Assembly (NCBI GenBank): GCA_024709225.1
Contig: JANJXC010000027.1
Location: 1-64,000 of the forward strand
Direction: 5' to 3'
Source of the DNA: Gammaproteobacteria bacterium
Lineage (GTDB): Bacteria > Pseudomonadota > Gammaproteobacteria > Thiohalomonadales > Thiohalomonadaceae
DNA length: 64,000 nucleotides
Both the position numbers and the translations under genes were made by a program. The notes under the pieces are model-generated. The model searched no databases, was not told where the DNA came from, and was given only the letters and a program-made list of their open reading frames with translations. Positions 23,585 to 34,652 of the stretch are shown in pieces. The number at the start of each line of letters is the position of its first letter. Positions within the stretch are counted from its first letter, which is position 1.

Positions 23585-25738
23585 ATCGCTATCGAAAATG
23601 GCCTGTATCTCACCCTGATAAGTGTTCACGGACTCATCCGCGGTCACAGTCTCGAGCTGGGTCGCGATGCCGACACCGGCGGCCAGACCAAATACGTGGT
23701 CGAACTTGCGCGCGCGCTGGCGGAGCACCCCGACGTGTGCCGTGTCGATCTGCTTACCCGCCAAATCCATGACCCCAAGGTCTCATCCGACTACGCCGTG
23801 CCAGTGGAGCAGATCGCACCCAAAGCCCATATCGTGCGCCTGCCCTTTGGGCCGCGCCGCTATTTGCGCAAGGAAGTACTGTGGCCGCATCTGGATTCCA
23901 TGGCTGATCAGGCCCTGCAACATATCCGCAGCGTCGGCCGCATTCCTGACATCATTCATAGCCATTACGCCGATGCCGGCTACGTAGGCGCCCGGCTCGC
24001 CAGCCTGCTCGGCATTCCGCTGATCCATACCGGCCACTCTCTCGGCCGCGAAAAACGGCGACGCTTGCTCGACCAAGGTATTCCGGCGCATGTCATCGAA
24101 ACTCAGTACAGCATGACGCGTCGCATCGAGGCCGAAGAGTCCGCCATGGATGTGGCCAGCCTGGTAATCGCCAGTACCCGTCAAGAGGTTGACCGGCAAT
24201 ACAGTCAATACGCCAATTATCAGCCCAGGAACATGCAAGTCATTCCACCCGGGACGGACCTCAGCCGCTTTCATCCGCCGCGTGGCCCGGTCAGCACCAC
24301 CCCGATACGTCAGGAACTGCATCGCTTTCTACGTGATCCGCGCAAGCCCATGGTGCTGGCTGTATCGCGTGCCGATGAGCGCAAAAATATTCCTACCCTG
24401 CTGCGTGCCTACGGCGAAAACAGTGAGCTGCAGCAATTGGCCAACCTGGTGCTCGTTGCCGGCAATCGTGAGGACATCAGCATGCTGGATAAAGGTCCAC
24501 GTAACCTGCTCACCGAGCTATTGCTGCTGATCGACAAGTACGACCTCTATGGCCGTATTGCTTACCCCAAGGCCCATCACCCCAACGACATTCCAGAGCT
24601 GTACCGACTGGCGGCGCGCAGCCGGGGCATTTTCATCAACCCGGCGCTGACCGAGCCCTTCGGGCTTACCCTCATCGAGGCTGCCGCCAGCGGCCTGCCC
24701 ATGGTTGCCACCGAAGATGGCGGGCCACAGGATATCGTTGCCCACTGCAAGAGCGGCCTGCTCATCGATCCGCTGGATGCCGATGCTATGGGCAACGCTT
24801 TGCTTGATGCGCTCAGCGACGGCAAACGCTGGCGCGGCTGGGCCAGTAACGGCCTCAAGGGTGCCCATCGCTACTATTCATGGTCCTCACACGTCGCCCG
24901 TTACATACGTGCCATCCACCGCCTACTGGGCCAACCCGCGCGCGCGCGCCTGATCGGTCCGGCCAAGAGCCGTCTGCCCACCATAGAGCGGCTGGTGATC
25001 TGCGACATCGACAACACCTTGCTGGGTGACGACGCGGCGCTGGCAGAGCTGGTGACACATATTGATGGCGATGCGACACTGGGCTTCGGTGTTGCCACCG
25101 GACGCCATCTGAGCAGCGCACTCAAGGTGCTTAACGATAATGGTGTCCCGACCCCTGATGTGCTCATCACCTCGGTCGGTACGGAGATCCACTACGGCCG
25201 GAAATTGCGCCCCGACACCGATTGGCAACGGCACATCGATTACCGCTGGGACCGGGAGCGGCTGCGGCAACTCCTGGAGGGTGTCCCGGGCCTGCGCCTG
25301 CAACCCAGAGAGCACCAGCGTAGTCACAAGTTGAGTTACTACATTGACCCGGACAAGGCGCCGCCAATTCGTGAGCTGACCCGCCACCTGCGCAACCACA
25401 GCCTGTCGGCCAACCTCATATACTCCCACCAGGCCTACCTCGACCTGCTGCCGATACGCGCCTCCAAGGGCCAGGCGGTGCGCTATCTCGGCGCCAAGTG
25501 GGGCATAGCTCCGCAACGCATGCTGGTGGCCGGTGATTCCGGTAACGACACCGAGATGTTGCGCGGTGACACGCTGGGTGTGGTGGTAGGAAATTACAGC
25601 CCCGAACTGCGTCATCTGCGCGGCGAACCGCAGATCTACTTTGCCAGCGGACATTATGCCCGTGGCGTACTGGAAGGACTCGAACACTATGCCTTTCTTT
25701 CCCTTCACAATGTACCGACCGAAGGAGAAGCCCCATGA
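23585..25738 (+). CDS. Sucrose-phosphate synthase with fused phosphatase domain; no standard start codon
   Basis: About 717 residues. A GT-B glycosyltransferase (family GT4-like) part spans residues 1-460: the donor and acceptor segment [13 protein letters not shown] near 27, [12 protein letters not shown] near 148 and the nucleotide-sugar site in [20 protein letters not shown] phosphatase part follows ([10 protein letters not shown] near 474, [12 protein letters not shown] near 650), so the product may be sucrose itself. The conserved N terminus ([20 protein letters not shown]) lies upstream of the first GTG (23696) and no ATG, GTG or TTG precedes it after the fructokinase stop. GGGAGG at 23571-23576 is 8 bases before ATC 23585, taken here as the start. 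Confidence 0.88.
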   Translation: MAIENGLYLTLISVHGLIRGHSLELGRDADTGGQTKYVVELARALAEHPDVCRVDLLTRQIHDPKVSSDYAVPVEQIAPKAHIVRLPFGPRRYLRKEVLWPHLDSMADQALQHIRSVGRIPDIIHSHYADAGYVGARLASLLGIPLIHTGHSLGREKRRRLLDQGIPAHVIETQYSMTRRIEAEESAMDVASLVIASTRQEVDRQYSQYANYQPRNMQVIPPGTDLSRFHPPRGPVSTTPIRQELHRFLRDPRKPMVLAVSRADERKNIPTLLRAYGENSELQQLANLVLVAGNREDISMLDKGPRNLLTELLLLIDKYDLYGRIAYPKAHHPNDIPELYRLAARSRGIFINPALTEPFGLTLIEAAASGLPMVATEDGGPQDIVAHCKSGLLIDPLDADAMGNALLDALSDGKRWRGWASNGLKGAHRYYSWSSHVARYIRAIHRLLGQPARARLIGPAKSRLPTIERLVICDIDNTLLGDDAALAELVTHIDGDATLGFGVATGRHLSSALKVLNDNGVPTPDVLITSVGTEIHYGRKLRPDTDWQRHIDYRWDRERLRQLLEGVPGLRLQPREHQRSHKLSYYIDPDKAPPIRELTRHLRNHSLSANLIYSHQAYLDLLPIRASKGQAVRYLGAKWGIAPQRMLVAGDSGNDTEMLRGDTLGVVVGNYSPELRHLRGEPQIYFASGHYARGVLEGLEHYAFLSLHNVPTEGEAP

Positions 25739-28128
25739 TCAGCTCCCTGACCGACTACCTCGGACTGCACCGTGATGCAGTACTTGCCCTGCTCCGCCAC
25801 TACATGGCGTTGGGGCGCCCCTTCCTGCTGCGCTCCGAATTGCGCGATGAATTCGAATCATTTTGCCGCGCCCACGGCGACACCGACCTGGCGCGCTCGG
25901 AGCTGGCACGTCTGATCGGTGTCACGCAAGAGGCGGCCATGGCCGCGCCGTGGCTCTACCTCGCCGTACGCACGCGCATCGCCCGCTGGAGCTATCTGCG
26001 CTTCCACATCGACACCATGCAGCATGAAACCGTCAGCGTCAGCGATTATCTCTCCTTCAAGGAGCGATTGCGCAATGGAAGCGAACAAGTCGCTGATTAT
26101 GTGATGGAACTGGATTTCGGCCCGTTCAACCGCGAATTCCCCAAGTTGCAGGAGTCGCGCTCCATCGGCCGTGGCGTGGAATTTCTCAACCGTCGCCTTT
26201 CCAGTCAGCTGTTTCAAGAGCTGGGCAAAGGCGACAAGCGACTGCTGGATTTTCTCAGCGTACATCAGTATCGCGGCAGGCAGCTGATGCTCAATGATCG
26301 CATCCATGACGTGGCGGGACTACGGGCAGCCTTGCGTCAGGCCGATGACTTCCTGGCCACCCAGGCGGAGGACGCGGAATGGAGCAGCATCGGCCATACC
26401 TTGCAGCAGTTCGGCTTCGAGCCCGGCTGGGGACGCCGCGTATCGCAGATCCGGACCAGCTTCGATCTGCTGACCGACATCCTGGAGGCGCCGGCGCCGG
26501 AGGCCATTGAACGCTTTCTCGGTCGCATGCCGATGATCTTCAGTCTGGCGATACTGTCGCCCCACGGCTACTTCGGCCAGGCCAATGTGCTGGGGCTGCC
26601 GGATACCGGGGGACAGGTAGTCTACATCCTTGACCAGGTCCGCGCCCTGGAGCGCGAAATGCGTCTGCGCGCCCACGAGCAGGGGCTGGATATACAGCCG
26701 CAGATATTGATCGTCACCCGCCTGATCCCCGAAGCTGGCGCGACAAGTTGCAACCAACCGGTGGAACCTGTCATCGGTACCGAGGGCGCACGCATCGTGC
26801 GCGTGCCATTTCGCAACCACGGCGGCGAAGTCATCCCGCAGTGGATTTCGCGCTTCGAGGTCTGGCCCTATCTGGAGAGATTTGCCGCCGAGGCCGAAAA
26901 AATCATTCTGGCTGAACTGGGTTCCAGGCCCGATCTCATTATCGGCAACTATTCCGACGGCAATCTGGTTGCCACGCTGCTGTCCCAGAAGCTGCATGTC
27001 ACACAATGCGGCATCGCCCACGCCCTGGAAAAGACCAAGTATCTTTATTCCGACCTGTACTGGAAGGAAAACGACCCGCAGTACCACTTTTCCTGCCAGT
27101 TCACCGCCGACCTTATCGCCATGAATGCGGCCGACTTCATCATCACCAGCACCTACCAGGAAATCGCCGGCACAGCCGATAGCGTGGGGCAATATGAAAG
27201 CTACGGCGCCTTCACCCTGCCGGAGCTCTATCGGGTGGTCAATGGCATCGACGTATTCGACCCCAAGTTCAACATCGTCTCCCCCGGCGCCGATGCCTCG
27301 GTCTATTTTCCGCACGACGAACAACCGCGCCGGCTGCTCAGCCTGCACCCCGAAATAGAGACCCTGGTATGCGGCCCCGCCGATGAGTATTCGCGTGGCC
27401 AACTGCTGCAGCCGGACAAGCCCCTGTTGTTCACGATGGCGCGACTCGACCACATCAAGAACATTACCGGCCTGGTGGAGTGGTATGCCGGCAACGACTC
27501 GTTGCGCACGGCGGCCAATCTTCTGATTATCGCCGGCCATACCGACGCCAGCCGCTCCAGCGACGTGGAGGAACAGCGGCAAATCGCACGCATGCATGCC
27601 CTGTTCGAGCAATACGGACTGGATGGCCAGGTACGCTGGCTGGGGCGCCACCTGGACAAGGCCCTGGCAGGAGAACTTTACCGCTACGTCGCCGACCGCA
27701 GAGGAGCCTTCGTGCAGCCGGCCCTGTTCGAGGCCTTTGGCCTGACCGTCATCGAGGCCATGATCTCCGGCCTGCCCACCTTCGCCACCTGCTACGGCGG
27801 CCCGCTGGAAATCATCCAGCACGGCCGCTCCGGCTTTCACATCGACCCCAACCACGGGAGTGATGCCGCCGAACACATGGCCGGGTTCTTCCACCGCTGC
27901 CAGGCTGACCCCGACCACTGGAGCAGCATCTCCCGCGCCGCCATCGAACGGGTACGCAGCCGCTACACTTGGGAAATCCATGCCGAGCGCATGCTGACCC
28001 TCTCCTGCATCTACGGCTTCTGGAAGTATGTCACCAATCTGGAACGTGACGAGACGCGCCGCTATCTGGAGATGTTTTACGGCCTGCAGTACCGCCCGCT
28101 GGCCTCCCAGGTTGGATCCGCCGGCTGA
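25735..28128 (+). CDS. Sucrose synthase
   Basis: A 797-residue GT-B enzyme of the plant-like family that interconverts sucrose plus UDP/ADP with fructose plus nucleotide-glucose. The N-terminal regulatory domain (about 1-255) is followed by the catalytic core: [20 protein letters not shown] near 285, the [13 protein letters not shown] segment near 425 and the E-x7-E motif in [18 protein letters not shown] near 660. Start ATG overlaps the synthase stop (ATGA at 25735-25738), showing translational coupling. Sucrose may serve as osmolyte or carbon store. Confidence 0.95.
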   Translation: MISSLTDYLGLHRDAVLALLRHYMALGRPFLLRSELRDEFESFCRAHGDTDLARSELARLIGVTQEAAMAAPWLYLAVRTRIARWSYLRFHIDTMQHETVSVSDYLSFKERLRNGSEQVADYVMELDFGPFNREFPKLQESRSIGRGVEFLNRRLSSQLFQELGKGDKRLLDFLSVHQYRGRQLMLNDRIHDVAGLRAALRQADDFLATQAEDAEWSSIGHTLQQFGFEPGWGRRVSQIRTSFDLLTDILEAPAPEAIERFLGRMPMIFSLAILSPHGYFGQANVLGLPDTGGQVVYILDQVRALEREMRLRAHEQGLDIQPQILIVTRLIPEAGATSCNQPVEPVIGTEGARIVRVPFRNHGGEVIPQWISRFEVWPYLERFAAEAEKIILAELGSRPDLIIGNYSDGNLVATLLSQKLHVTQCGIAHALEKTKYLYSDLYWKENDPQYHFSCQFTADLIAMNAADFIITSTYQEIAGTADSVGQYESYGAFTLPELYRVVNGIDVFDPKFNIVSPGADASVYFPHDEQPRRLLSLHPEIETLVCGPADEYSRGQLLQPDKPLLFTMARLDHIKNITGLVEWYAGNDSLRTAANLLIIAGHTDASRSSDVEEQRQIARMHALFEQYGLDGQVRWLGRHLDKALAGELYRYVADRRGAFVQPALFEAFGLTVIEAMISGLPTFATCYGGPLEIIQHGRSGFHIDPNHGSDAAEHMAGFFHRCQADPDHWSSISRAAIERVRSRYTWEIHAERMLTLSCIYGFWKYVTNLERDETRRYLEMFYGLQYRPLASQVGSAG

Positions 28129-28193
28129 CCGTTGTAACCGTCACACGCTGCACGTAATGTATAAGGGAGACGTACTGGGGCCAAGGGGTTGCC

Positions 28194-29939
28194 ATGAAAG
28201 AGCATGTCATTAACTGTGCCGACGACCTGCAACTGGTCCTGACTGAAACTCACCCACTGTCGGATTTGCATCTGGGCGAAATTCTGGTCAGCGAACGGCA
28301 TCTGCAGGAAGACTTGCTGGATGAAGCGCTGCGCCAGCAGCGTACCGCTCCCGGCCGCCGCCTGGGTGACATTCTCCTGGAAAAAGGGTTGGTGACCAAG
28401 GAGCACATCCACGCCGCCCTGGCGCACAAGCTGGGCATCCCCTTCGTCAAATTGGGAGAGTTTGAGGTAGAACCTGAGGTACTGGCCCTGGTGCCGCCGG
28501 ATATCGCCTGGCAATACAGCGTGCTGCCGCTCATGCTGCACGGCAGCCACCTGGTTGTGGCGATGGAGAACCCCATGGATTGGGAGGCACTGGAAGTCCT
28601 GCGCTTCAATACCAATCACAGCGTTGAAGCGGTGATAACCTCGGCCGAAGACATCAATCAGGCGCTGAACAAGCACTATCGCCTGCGTGAAGATCGCGAG
28701 ATCAGCAATATGGCTGATGTCATCGACCTTACCCCGGCGGTGGACAAGAATGACGAAATCGCCACCCATCTTATCGAACAGGAGGCGCAAAAAAAGCCGG
28801 TGGTGCGGCTGGTCAACGCCATCATCATGCAGGGTATCCTGCACGGCGCCTCCGACATCAATATCCGTCCCGAGCACAGCCGGGTCAATATCTATTACCG
28901 CATCGACGGCAAACTGCGTTTCTCCCGCTCGCTGAACAAGAATCTCCTCGCGCCGCTGGTCAGTCGCATCAAGATCACCGGCCACATGGATATCTCGGAG
29001 CGCCGTTTGCCGCAGGATGGCCATGCCCGACTCACCCATGACGGCAACACCATCGACCTACGCATCTCCTGCATCCCGACCATCAGCGGTGAAAGCGTCG
29101 TCATCCGTATCCTCGACAAGCAGGCAGGTGTCAAACCACTGAATGACCTCGGCCTGGGCAAATGGGAGCTGACGCAGATTCGGCGCATGCTGAGCCGCAG
29201 CTACGGCATGTTGCTGGTCACCGGCCCCACCGGCTCGGGCAAGACCACCACCCTGTATGCCGTGCTCAACGAAATACGAGCCCGTGAGCCGCACATCATA
29301 ACGGTCGAAGATCCGGTCGAATATGACATGGAGGGAGTGGAGCAGATCCAGATCAACCCGGCGACCGGATATACCTTTGCCGAAGCCTTGCGTCATATCC
29401 TGCGCCATGACCCGGATGTGGTGATGATCGGCGAGATTCGCGACCTGGAAACCGCGCGTATCGCCAACAAGGCATCCCTCACCGGCCATCTGGTACTCAG
29501 CACCCTGCATACCAACGACGCCGCCAGCACGATTACACGCCTGCTCGACATGGGGATCGAATCGTATCTGCTGGGGTCCACCCTGCTCGGCGTGATGGCG
29601 CAACGCCTGATCCGCCTCAACTGCACGCACTGCCTGCAGGAAGAGACCGTGGATGAAGAGGTACGCAGCGTGCTGCAAGTGCCTGCTGACGAGATATTTC
29701 ACCGCGGCGCTGGCTGCCCGGCCTGCAATTACAGTGGCTATCGTGGCCGGGTCGCGGTCACGGAACTGCTGCCCATCACACCGGAGATCTCCACGCTGAT
29801 TAACAGCGGCGCCACCACCCAGCTCATCAAGCAGGTGGCCACGGAACAGGGCATGACAACCCTCACCCACAATGCCCTGGCCCTGGCGCGTGCCGGCAAA
29901 ACCTCATTGGAGGAAGTGTTCGCTATTCGTCTCGAATAG
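28194..29939 (+). CDS. GspE/PilB-type secretion ATPase with MshEN domain
   Basis: A 581-residue hexameric ATPase of type IV pilus, MSHA pilus or type II secretion systems. The N-terminal part has two successive RLGxxL-type blocks (LHLGEILVSERHLQEDLLDEAL near 23 and RLGDILLEKGLVTKEHI near 53), the layout of the c-di-GMP-binding MshEN domain. The core has Walker A GPTGSGKTTT near 343, the Asp box, Walker B VVMIGEIRDLETA near 407 and a zinc-binding pair CTHC/CPAC (about 480-515). No pilus genes are adjacent, so the system it serves is not visible. Confidence 0.9.
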   Translation: MKEHVINCADDLQLVLTETHPLSDLHLGEILVSERHLQEDLLDEALRQQRTAPGRRLGDILLEKGLVTKEHIHAALAHKLGIPFVKLGEFEVEPEVLALVPPDIAWQYSVLPLMLHGSHLVVAMENPMDWEALEVLRFNTNHSVEAVITSAEDINQALNKHYRLREDREISNMADVIDLTPAVDKNDEIATHLIEQEAQKKPVVRLVNAIIMQGILHGASDINIRPEHSRVNIYYRIDGKLRFSRSLNKNLLAPLVSRIKITGHMDISERRLPQDGHARLTHDGNTIDLRISCIPTISGESVVIRILDKQAGVKPLNDLGLGKWELTQIRRMLSRSYGMLLVTGPTGSGKTTTLYAVLNEIRAREPHIITVEDPVEYDMEGVEQIQINPATGYTFAEALRHILRHDPDVVMIGEIRDLETARIANKASLTGHLVLSTLHTNDAASTITRLLDMGIESYLLGSTLLGVMAQRLIRLNCTHCLQEETVDEEVRSVLQVPADEIFHRGAGCPACNYSGYRGRVAVTELLPITPEISTLINSGATTQLIKQVATEQGMTTLTHNALALARAGKTSLEEVFAIRLE

Positions 29940-30041
29940 GCCGGCAGTGCGCCAAGCACAACCGCAGGGAAAATCCTGCCGCTCGCTTCGTGTCGGCGAC
30001 GTAGAACTTTTGTATCCGGGAATTAAAACGTCGATGAAATG

Positions 30042-30073
30042 AAAAAGGCCCACCGACTATGGTGAGCCTTTTT
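30042..30073. terminator. Bidirectional terminator between secretion ATPase and tRNA-Arg
   Basis: AAAAAGGC and CACC on the left pair with GGTG and GCCTTTTT on the right, with one bulged C and a 6-base loop. Runs of A and T on both sides make it usable for the plus-strand ATPase gene and the minus-strand tRNA gene. Confidence 0.8.
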
Positions 30074-30077
30074 AGTT

Positions 30078-30154
30078 TGGCGCGCCCGGAGAGATTCGAA
30101 CTCCCGACCACCTGGTTCGTAGCCAGGTACTCTATCCAACTGAGCTACGGGCGC
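30078..30154 (-). tRNA. tRNA-Arg (anticodon ACG)
   Basis: A full cloverleaf on the minus strand: acceptor GCGCCCG pairs with CGGGCGC, the D arm has AGCTCAGTTGGATAGAGT, the anticodon loop CTACGAA carries ACG, and the T arm has GTTCGAATC. CCA is encoded at 30080-30078. A 5' to 3' length of 77 bases with CCA. Confidence 0.95.
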
Positions 30155-30210
30155 TTGAGGACGCGTATTATCTTGATACGACCATGAGCTGTCAAGAAAA
30201 CACTGTCATA

Positions 30211-30301
30211 TGGCGGAGAGAGAGGGATTCGAACCCTCGATGGGCTTTTGACCCATACGCCCTTAGCAGGGGCGCGCCTTCGGCCACTCGGCCATCTCTC
30301 C
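30211..30301 (-). tRNA. tRNA-Ser (anticodon GCT)
   Basis: On the minus strand acceptor GGAGAGA pairs with TCTCTCC, the D arm GCCGAGTGGCCGAAGGC is serine-type, the anticodon loop CTGCTAA carries GCT, and a long variable arm follows, typical of tRNA-Ser. The T arm is GGTTCGAATCC and CCA is encoded. Located directly after csrA, as in many gammaproteobacteria. Confidence 0.95.
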
Positions 30302-30365
30302 TGAACTTCAGCAGGCGCTAAGGATACCTACTTGGGCAATTTGCGTAAAGGCGAAATACGCCTTC

Positions 30366-30554
30366 TTAACCCTGATTACCCGATTCCTGCTTCTCGCGCT
30401 GAATGCGCTCGTAGATTTCTTCACGGTGCACGGACACGTCCTTCGGCGCATTGACGCCAATGCGTACCTGATTGCCCTTGATACCCAGTACGGTTACGCT
30501 CACCTCTTCACCAATCATGAGCGTTTCACCGACGCGGCGAGTTAGAATCAACAT
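30366..30554 (-). CDS. csrA: Carbon storage regulator CsrA
   Basis: A 62-residue RNA-binding protein starting [18 protein letters not shown], with R6 and R44-region residues ([10 protein letters not shown]) of the RNA-binding face intact. It binds GGA motifs near ribosome sites to control carbon storage, motility and biofilm genes. A strong AAGGAGA site precedes the ATG. The lysC-csrA-tRNA order is conserved in gammaproteobacteria. Confidence 0.97.
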   Translation of the reverse strand: MLILTRRVGETLMIGEEVSVTVLGIKGNQVRIGVNAPKDVSVHREEIYERIQREKQESGNQG

Positions 30555-30702
30555 CTTCCCGTCTCCTTACATTCAATTCAGTAATGCCAACGCGGTCTCG
30601 GCCTCTCCCGGCCCGGGGCGCTGACTAATAATAGCCCATCAAAAAAAACCAGCTTACCGCGTTCCCCTGTTCCGTCGGCAGACTGAACCACTACTGCAGA
30701 CT

Positions 30703-31932
30703 TCAGGCGGCGGGCGCCTGATCCAGCTTGAAGGCCGAGTGCAGGGCGCGTACGCCCAGCTCCAGGTACTTCTCATCCACGACAACGGAAATCTTGATCT
30801 CGGAGGTGGAGATCATGCGAATGTTGATCCCCTCCTTGGCCAGCGCCTCGAACATGGTGCTGGCGATACCCGCATGCGAACGCATGCCGACCCCGACCAG
30901 CGACAGCTTCACGATCTTGCTGTCGCCCTTCACCTCGCGTGCGCCCATCGCGCCAGCGTGCTTGGTGAGCAGCGCCAGGGCCTTGTCATAATCGTTGCGG
31001 TGCACGGTAAAAGTGAAATCGGTCGTGCTGCCGTCGGGGCTGGTGTTCTGCACGATCATGTCTACTTCGATATTGGCCTCGCCGATGGGGCCGAGAATAC
31101 GGTAGGCAACGCCCGGCTGATCGGGCACGCCCTGCACGGTAATCTGGGCCTCGTCGCGGTTGAAGGCGATACCGGAAATGAGCGCCTCTTCCATTCCTTC
31201 ATCCTCATAGGTGATCAGGGTGCCAGGGCCGTCCTGCATCGAGGACAACACCCGCAGCGGTACGTTGTATTTGCCGGCGAATTCCACCGAGCGGATCTGC
31301 AATACCTTGGAACCGAGACTGGCCAACTCCAGCATCTCCTCGAAGGTGATGCGATCGAGACGGCGCGCGTCGGATACCACGCGCGGGTCGGTGGTATAGA
31401 CACCGTCCACGTCGGTATAAATCTGGCAATCATCGGCCTTAAGCGCCGCCGCCAGCGCCACGCCGGTAGTATCGGAGCCACCACGGCCCAGGGTGGTGAT
31501 ATTGCCCTGCTCGTCGACGCCCTGGAAACCGGCCACCACGACCACGCGCCCCTCGGACAGGTCGCGGCGCATGTTCTTCTCATCGATCTCCAGGATGCGC
31601 GCCTTGTTGAACGCGCTGTCGGTGAGGATGCGCACCTGACCACCGGTATAGGAACGGGCGTCCTGGCCGCGCTTCTTCAGCGCCATGGCCAGCAATGCAA
31701 TGGTCACCTGTTCACCGGTCGCCACCAGCATGTCCAGCTCGCGCGGATCGGGCGGGTTCTGGATGGCCTTGGCCAGCTCGATGAGACGATTGGTTTCGCC
31801 GCTCATGGCGGAAAGTACCACCACTACATCATCGCCGCGCTCGCGGAATGCCATCACCTTGTTGGCGACATTCTCGATACGCTCGATGCTGCCGACCGAC
31901 GTGCCGCCGTATTTCTGGACGATTAAAGCCAT
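30703..31932 (-). CDS. lysC: Aspartate kinase
   Basis: A 409-residue enzyme for the first step of the Lys/Thr/Met pathway. Visible are the N-terminal VQKYGGTSVGS motif, the GRGGSDTTGVALAAAL block near residue 150, the TDVDGVYTTDPR segment near 173 and two C-terminal ACT domains (PDQPGVAYRILGPIGEANI and KLSLVGVGMRSHAGIASTMFEAL) for feedback by Lys or Thr. Length fits the monofunctional class with overlapping alpha/beta products. Confidence 0.96.
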   Translation of the reverse strand: MALIVQKYGGTSVGSIERIENVANKVMAFRERGDDVVVVLSAMSGETNRLIELAKAIQNPPDPRELDMLVATGEQVTIALLAMALKKRGQDARSYTGGQVRILTDSAFNKARILEIDEKNMRRDLSEGRVVVVAGFQGVDEQGNITTLGRGGSDTTGVALAAALKADDCQIYTDVDGVYTTDPRVVSDARRLDRITFEEMLELASLGSKVLQIRSVEFAGKYNVPLRVLSSMQDGPGTLITYEDEGMEEALISGIAFNRDEAQITVQGVPDQPGVAYRILGPIGEANIEVDMIVQNTSPDGSTTDFTFTVHRNDYDKALALLTKHAGAMGAREVKGDSKIVKLSLVGVGMRSHAGIASTMFEALAKEGINIRMISTSEIKISVVVDEKYLELGVRALHSAFKLDQAPAA

Positions 31933-32015
31933 GGTTGCCGCTGTACCGACCCGGTTGGGTATAAAGGGCGCAAATTAAACACTAAATTGGCCTGAAATTA
32001 AAGGGGAGCCGGGAC

Positions 32016-34616
32016 TTATCCGCCCAGTTCCTGCGCCACCCAGCCGCTTACCGCGGCCAGGGCCGCCGGCAGTTTGGCCGGTTCGCTACCGCCGCCCTGA
32101 GCCATGTCGGCCCGGCCGCCGCCCTTGCCGCCCACCTGCTGCGCCACCTCCTGCAGCAGCTTGCCGGCCTGCAGACGATCGGTCAGGTCCTTGGTGACCC
32201 CCGCCACCAGGCTGATCTTGTCGCCCTGCACCGCTGCCAGCACGATGGCCGCCGAGCCCAGCTTGTTCTTCAGCTGGTCCAGGGTGTCGCGCAGGGCCTT
32301 GGGATCGACCCCTTCCAGGTTGGCCGCCAGCACCTTGATGCCGGCCACCTCCACCGCCTGCCCGGCCAGATCGGAACCCTGGCTGGAGGCCAGCTTGGCC
32401 TTGAGCTGCTCCAGTTCCTTCTCCAGCTTGCGCTGGCGATCGAGCATCTGGCGCACCTTGTCCACCACCACGTCGCGGCTGCCCTTCACGGCGGAGGCCA
32501 CCGCCTCCAGGCTGTCCTCGGTACTGTCCACCCAGGCCAGCGCCTGACGTCCTGCCACCGCCTCGATGCGGCGTACGCCGGCGGCCACGCCGCCCTCGCT
32601 GACGACCTTGAACAGGCCGATGTCGCCGGTACGGCCCACGTGGGTGCCGCCGCACAGCTCGGTGGAGAAGTCGCCCATGGACAGCACACGCACCTTGTCG
32701 CCGTACTTCTCGCCGAACAGGGCCATGGCGCCGGACGCCTTGGCATCCTCGATGCCCATGATGCGGGTCAGCACCTCGTTGTTGCCACGGATCTGCTCGT
32801 TCACCATCTGCTCGATGCGGCGCAGCTGCTCGCGGCTGACCGACTCGAAGTGGGAGAAGTCGAAGCGCAGCCGCTCGGGGGTGACCAGCGAGCCCTTCTG
32901 CTGCACATGCTCGCCCAGAACATGACGCAGCGCGGCATGCAGCAGGTGGGTGGCGGAGTGATGCGCGGCGGTAGCGGCGCGGGCGGCGAAGTCCACCGCC
33001 GCATCGACACTGTCGCCTACCTTCAGGCTGCCGCGTTGCACCACGCCGATATGGCCGAAGGCCTCGCCCTGTTTCTGCGTATCCTGCACCTCGAACATCG
33101 CACTGCCCGTACTGAGCAGGCCGTGGTCACCGGCCTGACCGCCGGACTCGGCATAGAACGGGGTGTGATCGAGGATCACCATACCCTGCTCGCCGGCCGC
33201 CAGCTGCTGCACCGCATCGCTGCCCTTGTACAGTGCGATGACGCTGGCCTGATCGGCCACGCGCTCATAACCGGTGAACTCGGTCTTGCCGGCGATCTCC
33301 AGCTTGTGGCCGTAGGCGGCACCGAAGGTGGAGGCGGCGCGGGCGCGCTCGCGCTGCGCCTCCATCTCGCGGTCGAAACCGTCCATGTCCAGCTCCAGGT
33401 TGCGCTCGCGGGCGATATCGCCGGTGAGGTCGACCGGAAAGCCGTAGGTATCGTACAGCTTGAAGATGGTGCTGCCCGGCAGCACGTGACCGGACAGGCC
33501 GGCAATGGCCTCTTCCAGCAGGTGCATCCCCTGGTCCAGCGTCTCGGCGAAGCGCTCTTCCTCCTGATTGAGGATGCGCGTCACCTGCGCCTCGGCCTTG
33601 GCCAGCTCCGCATAGGCGGCGCCCATCTCCTTGACCAACGGTGCCACCAGCTGGTGGAAGAACGGCTGGCGCAGGCCCAGCTTGTGGCCATGACGGATGG
33701 CGCGGCGGATGATGCGGCGCAGCACGTAGCCGCGGCCCTCGTTGGACGGCACCACGCCGTCGGTCACCAGGAAGGCGCAGGAACGGATGTGATCGGCGAT
33801 GACCTTGAGCGAGGGATTGCCGAGGTCATCAGTGCCGGCCAGGGCCGCCACGGCCTTGATCAGGTTCTGGAACAGGTCGATGTCGTAATTGCTGTGCACA
33901 TGCTGCATCACCGCAGCAAGGCGCTCTAGGCCCATGCCGGTGTCCACCGAGGGCTTGGGCAGCGGCGTCATGGTGCCGTCGGCATCGCGGTTGAACTGCA
34001 TGAACACCAGGTTCCAAATCTCGATGTAGCGATCACCGTCTTCCTCCGGTGTCCCCGGGGGACCGCCCCATACCTCGGGGCCGTGGTCGTAGAAGATTTC
34101 GGTGCAGGGGCCGCAGGGGCCGGTATCGCCCATGGACCAGAAATTAGACTTTTCGCCCAGGCGCGTCACCCGCTCGGCGGGCACGCCGATCTCGTTGACC
34201 CAGATCGTCGCCGCTTCGTCATCGTCCTTATAGACTGTCACCCACAGCTTCTCGCGCGGCAGCTTGAGGGTCTGGGTAAGGAACTCCCAGGCATAGTGGA
34301 TGGCGTCGCGCTTGAAGTAATCGCCGAAGCTGAAGTTGCCCAGCATTTCGAAGAAGGTGTGGTGGCGCGCGGTGTAGCCCACGTTTTCCAGGTCATTGTG
34401 CTTGCCGCCGGCGCGCACGCAGCGCTGCACCGAGGTGGCGCGGGTATAGCTGCGCTGATCCTGGCCGAGGAAGCAGTCCTTGAACTGCACCATGCCGGCA
34501 TTGGTAAACAACAGGGTCGGGTCATTGCCCGGCACCAGCGGGCTGGATGCCACCACCTCGTGCCCCTTGCTGCGGAAATAATCCAGGAAGGCCTGGCGAA
34601 GTTCTGCGCTTTTCAT
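32016..34616 (-). CDS. alaS: Alanyl-tRNA synthetase
   Basis: About 866 residues. The aminoacylation core begins with [18 protein letters not shown] and contains [19 protein letters not shown] near 70. The editing domain has [12 protein letters not shown] (near 560) and [13 protein letters not shown] (near 660), whose His and Cys bind zinc and clear mischarged Ser or Gly. The C-terminal C-Ala domain follows. ATG 34616 sits 4 bases from AGGT, and ATG 34619 directly before it is the alternative. Between recX and lysC as expected. Confidence 0.97.
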   Translation of the reverse strand: MKSAELRQAFLDYFRSKGHEVVASSPLVPGNDPTLLFTNAGMVQFKDCFLGQDQRSYTRATSVQRCVRAGGKHNDLENVGYTARHHTFFEMLGNFSFGDYFKRDAIHYAWEFLTQTLKLPREKLWVTVYKDDDEAATIWVNEIGVPAERVTRLGEKSNFWSMGDTGPCGPCTEIFYDHGPEVWGGPPGTPEEDGDRYIEIWNLVFMQFNRDADGTMTPLPKPSVDTGMGLERLAAVMQHVHSNYDIDLFQNLIKAVAALAGTDDLGNPSLKVIADHIRSCAFLVTDGVVPSNEGRGYVLRRIIRRAIRHGHKLGLRQPFFHQLVAPLVKEMGAAYAELAKAEAQVTRILNQEEERFAETLDQGMHLLEEAIAGLSGHVLPGSTIFKLYDTYGFPVDLTGDIARERNLELDMDGFDREMEAQRERARAASTFGAAYGHKLEIAGKTEFTGYERVADQASVIALYKGSDAVQQLAAGEQGMVILDHTPFYAESGGQAGDHGLLSTGSAMFEVQDTQKQGEAFGHIGVVQRGSLKVGDSVDAAVDFAARAATAAHHSATHLLHAALRHVLGEHVQQKGSLVTPERLRFDFSHFESVSREQLRRIEQMVNEQIRGNNEVLTRIMGIEDAKASGAMALFGEKYGDKVRVLSMGDFSTELCGGTHVGRTGDIGLFKVVSEGGVAAGVRRIEAVAGRQALAWVDSTEDSLEAVASAVKGSRDVVVDKVRQMLDRQRKLEKELEQLKAKLASSQGSDLAGQAVEVAGIKVLAANLEGVDPKALRDTLDQLKNKLGSAAIVLAAVQGDKISLVAGVTKDLTDRLQAGKLLQEVAQQVGGKGGGRADMAQGGGSEPAKLPAALAAVSGWVAQELGG

Positions 34617-34652
34617 CATCACCTGACTCAAGAAAAAATCTGCGACCAATGT

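Noticed and set aside
26320..27981. 553-codon minus-strand open frame opposite sucrose synthase
   Set aside because: Shadow frame due to high GC; no motif, and the plus-strand gene is certain.
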